DNA of 8,546 nucleotides. It comes from Myxococcales bacterium. GTDB taxonomy: Bacteria > Myxococcota > Polyangia > Fen-1088. The first letter of the stretch is position 1; the number at the start of each line of letters is the position of its first letter. This document shows positions 5,594 through 8,546 of this stretch, one piece after another. Location of the stretch: positions 218 to 8,763 of the forward strand of contig PMBY01000248.1 in assembly GCA_003153875.1 (NCBI GenBank), in the 5' to 3' direction. Below the pieces are notes generated by a model. That model did not search any database. It was given only the letters and a program-made list of their open reading frames with translations, and was not told the origin of the DNA. The translations under genes were made by a program, and so were the position numbers.

Positions 5594-7063
5594 TCAGCGC
5601 ATCATCTCGAAGAAGCGGTCCTCACAAGTCTCGTCCTTGATGTCGGTGAACTTGTTGCAGATCTCGGTCGTCATGTTGATGACGCCCTGGTAGCCGATGA
5701 TGGGACGGCGGTGCAGGTTGACCCGGTCGAAGATGGGAAAGCCGAAGCGAAAGAGCGGAATCTTCGCGTCGCGCGCGGCGAACTTGCCGTGCGTGTCGCC
5801 GATGATGGCGTCCACCGGATCGGTCATCAGCAACGAGCGCAGGTGCCACAGGTCGCGGTTCATGTAGATCTTGCCGGCCTTGCCGTAGGGCGAGCCGTCG
5901 AGCAGAGCCCGCAACTCGCGTTCCAGTTTCTTGGATCCCTTGGAGCACAGGATGTGGACCGGCGATGCCCCCATCTCAAGCAAGAAGGCGACGAAGCCAA
6001 GCAGCGGATCCGAATCACCGTACACGGCGAACCTCTTGCCGTGCATGTATTGGTGCGCGTCGGTGATGGCGTCCACGGCGCGGCCGCGCTCGGCCTTCAG
6101 CGACGCGGGCACGGGCTTGTCGAACAGCTCCGACAACTTGAGCAGGAGCGCATCGGTCCTGGCAATGCCAAGGGGCATGGGAATACTCGCGTGCACGCCG
6201 GCGTACTGTTCCTTGATCCACACCAGCGTTTTCGAGGTGGCGTAGGGCGCCACGCTGAGGGTTGCCTTTCCGTTGATGGAATCGGCCGCATCGTCCAGGG
6301 GCGTACCGCCTGGATAGATGCGATAGGTGCCATCATTGGGCGAGTCGAAGACCTCAGAAATGTCGGCCAGGAAGGTGAAGGGAATGCCGAATTCGTGAAA
6401 GATGCGCTTGTACTCGCGGTAATTGCCAGTGTTGGCATCGAAGCCAGCCAAAAAGTTCAGCTTGCCGGTGCATCGCCCCTCGATGGCCTTGCCCTCGGTC
6501 AGAGTCTGCAAGATAGCCAGCAGCATAGAGTCGTAACCATGCACGTGCGAACCGGTGAAAGACGGCGTGTTGGCGTGGGGCACCAGGAAGCCCGGCGGGA
6601 CGCAATTCTTCTGACGGGCATTCTTGATGAAGGCGCTGACGTCGTCGCCGATGATCTCGGGCATGCACGAGGTGAAGACCGCGATCATTTTTGGCTTGTA
6701 CAGGGCGATGGCATTTTCTAGCGCCTCGTGCAGGTTGTTCTGTCCACCGAATACCGCGCCGTCTTCGCTCATGGCCGAAGACACGGCCGGGGCTGGCTCA
6801 CGAAAGTGCCGATTCAACGTCGACCGGTAATACGAGGCGCAGCCTTGCGACCCGTGTACCAGCGGCAGCGTCTCGGCAAACCCGTGCGCGCACAGCTCGG
6901 CGCCCAGCGGCTGACAGGCGTGCGCGGGATTCACCACCAGGGCCTGACGGGCAAAGTTCTTCAGTTTGTAATCTTCGGTGTTGATCCATGCCGCCACCCT
7001 TGTTTCGTCCTCAGGCGAGATGCCGGTGACCGGCTTCACTTTCAATCCCAGTTCGTTCGACAT
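5594..7063 (-). CDS. nifK: Nitrogenase MoFe protein beta chain NifK
   Basis: This 489-residue protein is NifK, the beta subunit of dinitrogenase; with NifD it forms the alpha2beta2 MoFe protein that reduces N2 to ammonia. P-cluster ligand positions are intact: Cys50 in NPAHACQPLG, Cys75 in HGSQGCASYYR and Cys133 in TSCMPEIIGDD, plus Ser168 in NTPSFTGS. These match Azotobacter beta Cys70, Cys95, Cys153 and Ser188 with a constant offset of 20. Further family landmarks are RHFREPAP (85-92), VFGGQNNL (104-111) and, towards the C-terminus, DLWHLRSL and RFGFPIFDR. The offset means the N-terminal extension is about 20 residues shorter than in Azotobacter but longer than in clostridial NifK. The ATG has a strong AAGGAG seven bases upstream. 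It follows nifD by 49 bp and precedes nifX by 13 bp. I see no frameshift or missing key residue. Confidence 0.98.
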   Translation of the reverse strand: MSNELGLKVKPVTGISPEDETRVAAWINTEDYKLKNFARQALVVNPAHACQPLGAELCAHGFAETLPLVHGSQGCASYYRSTLNRHFREPAPAVSSAMSEDGAVFGGQNNLHEALENAIALYKPKMIAVFTSCMPEIIGDDVSAFIKNARQKNCVPPGFLVPHANTPSFTGSHVHGYDSMLLAILQTLTEGKAIEGRCTGKLNFLAGFDANTGNYREYKRIFHEFGIPFTFLADISEVFDSPNDGTYRIYPGGTPLDDAADSINGKATLSVAPYATSKTLVWIKEQYAGVHASIPMPLGIARTDALLLKLSELFDKPVPASLKAERGRAVDAITDAHQYMHGKRFAVYGDSDPLLGFVAFLLEMGASPVHILCSKGSKKLERELRALLDGSPYGKAGKIYMNRDLWHLRSLLMTDPVDAIIGDTHGKFAARDAKIPLFRFGFPIFDRVNLHRRPIIGYQGVINMTTEICNKFTDIKDETCEDRFFEMMR

Positions 7064-7070
7064 GCTGCCT

Positions 7071-7076
7071 CTCCTT
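7071..7076 (-). promoter_or_regulatory. Ribosome binding site of nifK
   Basis: AAGGAG lies seven bases before the nifK ATG. It sits just downstream of the intergenic stem-loop at 7078-7102, leaving only a single base between them. Folding of the stem therefore keeps the site free but very close to a structured element. Confidence 0.75.
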
Positions 7077-7077
7077 A

Positions 7078-7102
7078 GTCAGGTTCCAATCCGAACCCCG
7101 AC
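7078..7102 (-). other. Inverted repeat (possible mRNA stem-loop) between nifD and nifK
   Basis: The 49-bp nifD-nifK gap contains a perfect 5-bp inverted repeat, GGTTC/GAACC (7082-7086 with 7093-7097), around a 6-base loop. It is extended by an outer GTC/GAC pair (7078-7080 with 7100-7102) across a small 1x2 internal loop. There is no following T run on the minus strand, so it is not an obvious terminator. It might act as an RNA stabilising or processing element, which is inference only. Confidence 0.45.
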
Positions 7103-7112
7103 CTATTGCGAC

Positions 7113-8546
7113 CTAAAACGGCGCCTTCACGAGTTTCCATGTGGGGCTATTCACCGCCATGTCAATGTCCCGCGCGAACACAGGAAAGCCCTGGTAGGCG
7201 TGGTACGGTCCTGAGTAGTCCCAGCTGTGCATCTGCCGGAAGGGCAGACCCATTTTCTGGAAGAGATACTTCTCCTTGATTCCGCTGCCCACCAAGTCGG
7301 GCTTCAGCTCCTGCACGAATTTTTCCAGCTCATATTCGCTGGCATCGTCGTAGACCACCGTGGCGTCTGGCATCTCAGGATGGGTGCGCTCGTAGTCGTC
7401 GCCGTGCGCGAATTCGTAGCCCGAGCCCACCACTACCATGCCCAGATCCTCGTAAGCGCCGACCGTGTGTCGGGGCCGCAACCCACCCACGTACAGCATC
7501 ACCTTCTTGCCTTCCAGCCGTGGACGATATTCGTCGAGCACGCTTTGCATGATGGGGTCGTACTTGGCGATGACCTTCTCGACGTTCTCCTTGATGCGGT
7601 CATCGAATCGCTCGGCCAGCTGACGCAGACTGTTGCGAATCTTGGTCGGCCCGAAGAAGTTCAGCTCGATCCAGGGGATGCCGTACTTCTCCTCCATCAC
7701 GCGCGCCATGTAGTTCATGGAGCGGTAGCAGTGGATGATGGCCAGCTTGACCCTGTGGGTGGCAGCGATCTTTTCGATCTCCCCGTCGCCGGTCCAGGTG
7801 GCTTTCACATTCAGACCACACTCTTCCAGCAGCGGCTTGACTGACCAGACGTCGCCGCCAATGTTGTAGTCGCCGATCAACGCCACATCGTAGGGCCCTG
7901 CCTCTTCCGTGAATTCCCGCGTCTCGATGACGTAGTCGCGAATGGTGTCGTTTGAGATGTGGTGCCCCAGGGACTGCGAAACGCCGCGAAAGCCCTCGCA
8001 GTTGCACGGGATGACCGGCAACTCCAGTTCCTGGGACATGCGCCTGGCCACAGCATTGATGTCGTCACCAATAAGGCCGACCGGACATTCCGAGAGCACC
8101 GAAATCGCCTTGGCCAGCGGGAACAGGTCCTTGACCTCTTTGAGCAAGACAGCCAGCTTCTTGTCCCCGCCGTAGACGATGTCTTTCTCCTGAAAGTCCG
8201 ACGTCATCTGCATGGCGAAGTTGGACACACCGTTGATGCCGGACATGAGATTCCGCCGCGTGCCCCACGAATACCAACCGCAACCCACCGGGCCGTGCGA
8301 CACGTGGGCCATGTCGCGAATCGGCCCCCACACCACGCCCTTGGCGCCCGCGTACGCACAACCGCGCGCGCTCATGACCCCAGGCACGGTCTTGCGGTTC
8401 GACTTCACGCACGGGCTGGTGGCGGTCGGGTCATTGGGCGCCAGGTGCGGTGCCCGCTTGCCCTTAGCCTTTTCTGGATAGGCCTGCAGCGTCTGATCGA
8501 TCATGGCCTGGGTGGACTCGCGCGTGATGCCGTCGACCTTCTTGAC
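7113..8546 (-). CDS. nifD: Nitrogenase MoFe protein alpha chain NifD (5' end beyond window)
   Basis: This is NifD, the alpha subunit of the MoFe protein, which carries the FeMo-cofactor active site. Residue numbers here count from the internal ATG at 8504. P-cluster cysteines are Cys49 (RGCAYAG), Cys75 (GPVGCGWYS) and Cys140 ([11 protein letters not shown]). The cofactor ligands are Cys259 ([10 protein letters not shown]) and His426 ([11 protein letters not shown]). His181 (SLGHHISND) matches Azotobacter His195, and Arg83 matches Arg96. These features identify a molybdenum nitrogenase and not VnfD or AnfD. The 50-residue insertion of clostridial-type NifD is absent, so it is group I-like. The frame stays open from 8504 to the window edge, adding 14 codons ending TRESTQA just before that ATG. 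These align with the known NifD N-terminus before the YPEK motif, so the true start is probably a few codons past 8546. The stop is TAG at 7113-7115, and nifK follows after 49 bp. NifH is expected further upstream. Confidence 0.98.
   Translation of the reverse strand, partial: VKKVDGITRESTQAMIDQTLQAYPEKAKGKRAPHLAPNDPTATSPCVKSNRKTVPGVMSARGCAYAGAKGVVWGPIRDMAHVSHGPVGCGWYSWGTRRNLMSGINGVSNFAMQMTSDFQEKDIVYGGDKKLAVLLKEVKDLFPLAKAISVLSECPVGLIGDDINAVARRMSQELELPVIPCNCEGFRGVSQSLGHHISNDTIRDYVIETREFTEEAGPYDVALIGDYNIGGDVWSVKPLLEECGLNVKATWTGDGEIEKIAATHRVKLAIIHCYRSMNYMARVMEEKYGIPWIELNFFGPTKIRNSLRQLAERFDDRIKENVEKVIAKYDPIMQSVLDEYRPRLEGKKVMLYVGGLRPRHTVGAYEDLGMVVVGSGYEFAHGDDYERTHPEMPDATVVYDDASEYELEKFVQELKPDLVGSGIKEKYLFQKMGLPFRQMHSWDYSGPYHAYQGFPVFARDIDMAVNSPTWKLVKAPF

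Noticed and set aside
5555..6721. 388-codon open frame on the plus strand opposite nifK
   Set aside because: It is an antisense shadow of the secure nifK gene. GC-rich codon usage leaves few stops on the opposite strand, and its translation has no recognisable motif.
8502..8504. ATG at 8504 as the true start of nifD
   Set aside because: The frame stays open to the window edge and the 14 extra codons resemble the NifD N-terminus before the YPEK motif, so this ATG is probably internal.
7113..8546. Alternative (vanadium or iron-only) nitrogenase
   Set aside because: NifD carries the Mo-type [10 protein letters not shown] and other group I motifs, no delta-subunit gene (vnfG/anfG) lies between nifD and nifK, and nifEN are present.
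1..8546. Sigma-54 promoters, NifA upstream sites, terminators, CRISPR arrays or insertion sequences inside the window
   Set aside because: Gaps between genes are too short to hold a -24/-12 promoter, except possibly the nifD-nifK gap, where no GG-N10-GC pattern with a proper context stood out. No repeat arrays or transposase frames were seen.

Overview
This window is one continuous, minus-strand segment of a molybdenum nitrogenase (nif) operon. Read in the direction of transcription (right to left), the order is nifD (5' end cut by the right edge), nifK, nifX-like, a nif-specific 2[4Fe-4S] ferredoxin, nifW, nifE, nifN, draG, draT. Nearly every base is coding. The largest internal gap is 49 bp (nifD-nifK). 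The other junctions are 16 bp or less, and several overlap or abut, so the genes look co-transcribed and translationally coupled. The promoter, and presumably nifH, should lie beyond the right edge.

How the genes work together: nifD and nifK encode the MoFe protein (dinitrogenase). All P-cluster and FeMo-cofactor ligand positions are intact. nifE and nifN encode the scaffold on which the FeMo-cofactor precursor matures, and NifX carries cofactor precursors. NifW helps protect or mature the MoFe protein, and the small ferredoxin is a likely electron donor. draG and draT at the 3' end encode the enzymes that remove and add ADP-ribose on the Fe protein NifH, so the on/off switch of the enzyme appears to be in the same transcript as the enzyme it controls.

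Organism: a GC-rich (roughly 60%), diazotrophic bacterium. NifD and NifK are of the group I kind seen in Proteobacteria and relatives, with no large NifD insertion. By contrast, NifE and NifN carry motifs I associate with anaerobe-type NifEN (clostridia, sulfate reducers, green sulfur bacteria). This mixture, together with draTG and nifW, would fit a deltaproteobacterial-type lineage (Myxococcota/Desulfobacterota in the broad sense) or another facultative diazotroph. The sequence alone does not fix the taxon.

Layout: 1-112 is non-coding or unassigned; 113-898 draT; 899-1831 draG; 1841-3214 nifN; 3211-4587 nifE; 4591-4899 (or 4908) nifW; 4905-5168 ferredoxin; 5185-5580 nifX; 5594-7063 nifK; 7113-8546 nifD (partial). 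I found no mobile element, RNA gene, CRISPR array or pseudogene. I do not see an undescribed system. The points worth attention are the operon architecture (draG-draT downstream of nifEN), the cysteine pattern of NifEN, and unusual residues in NifX and the ferredoxin.
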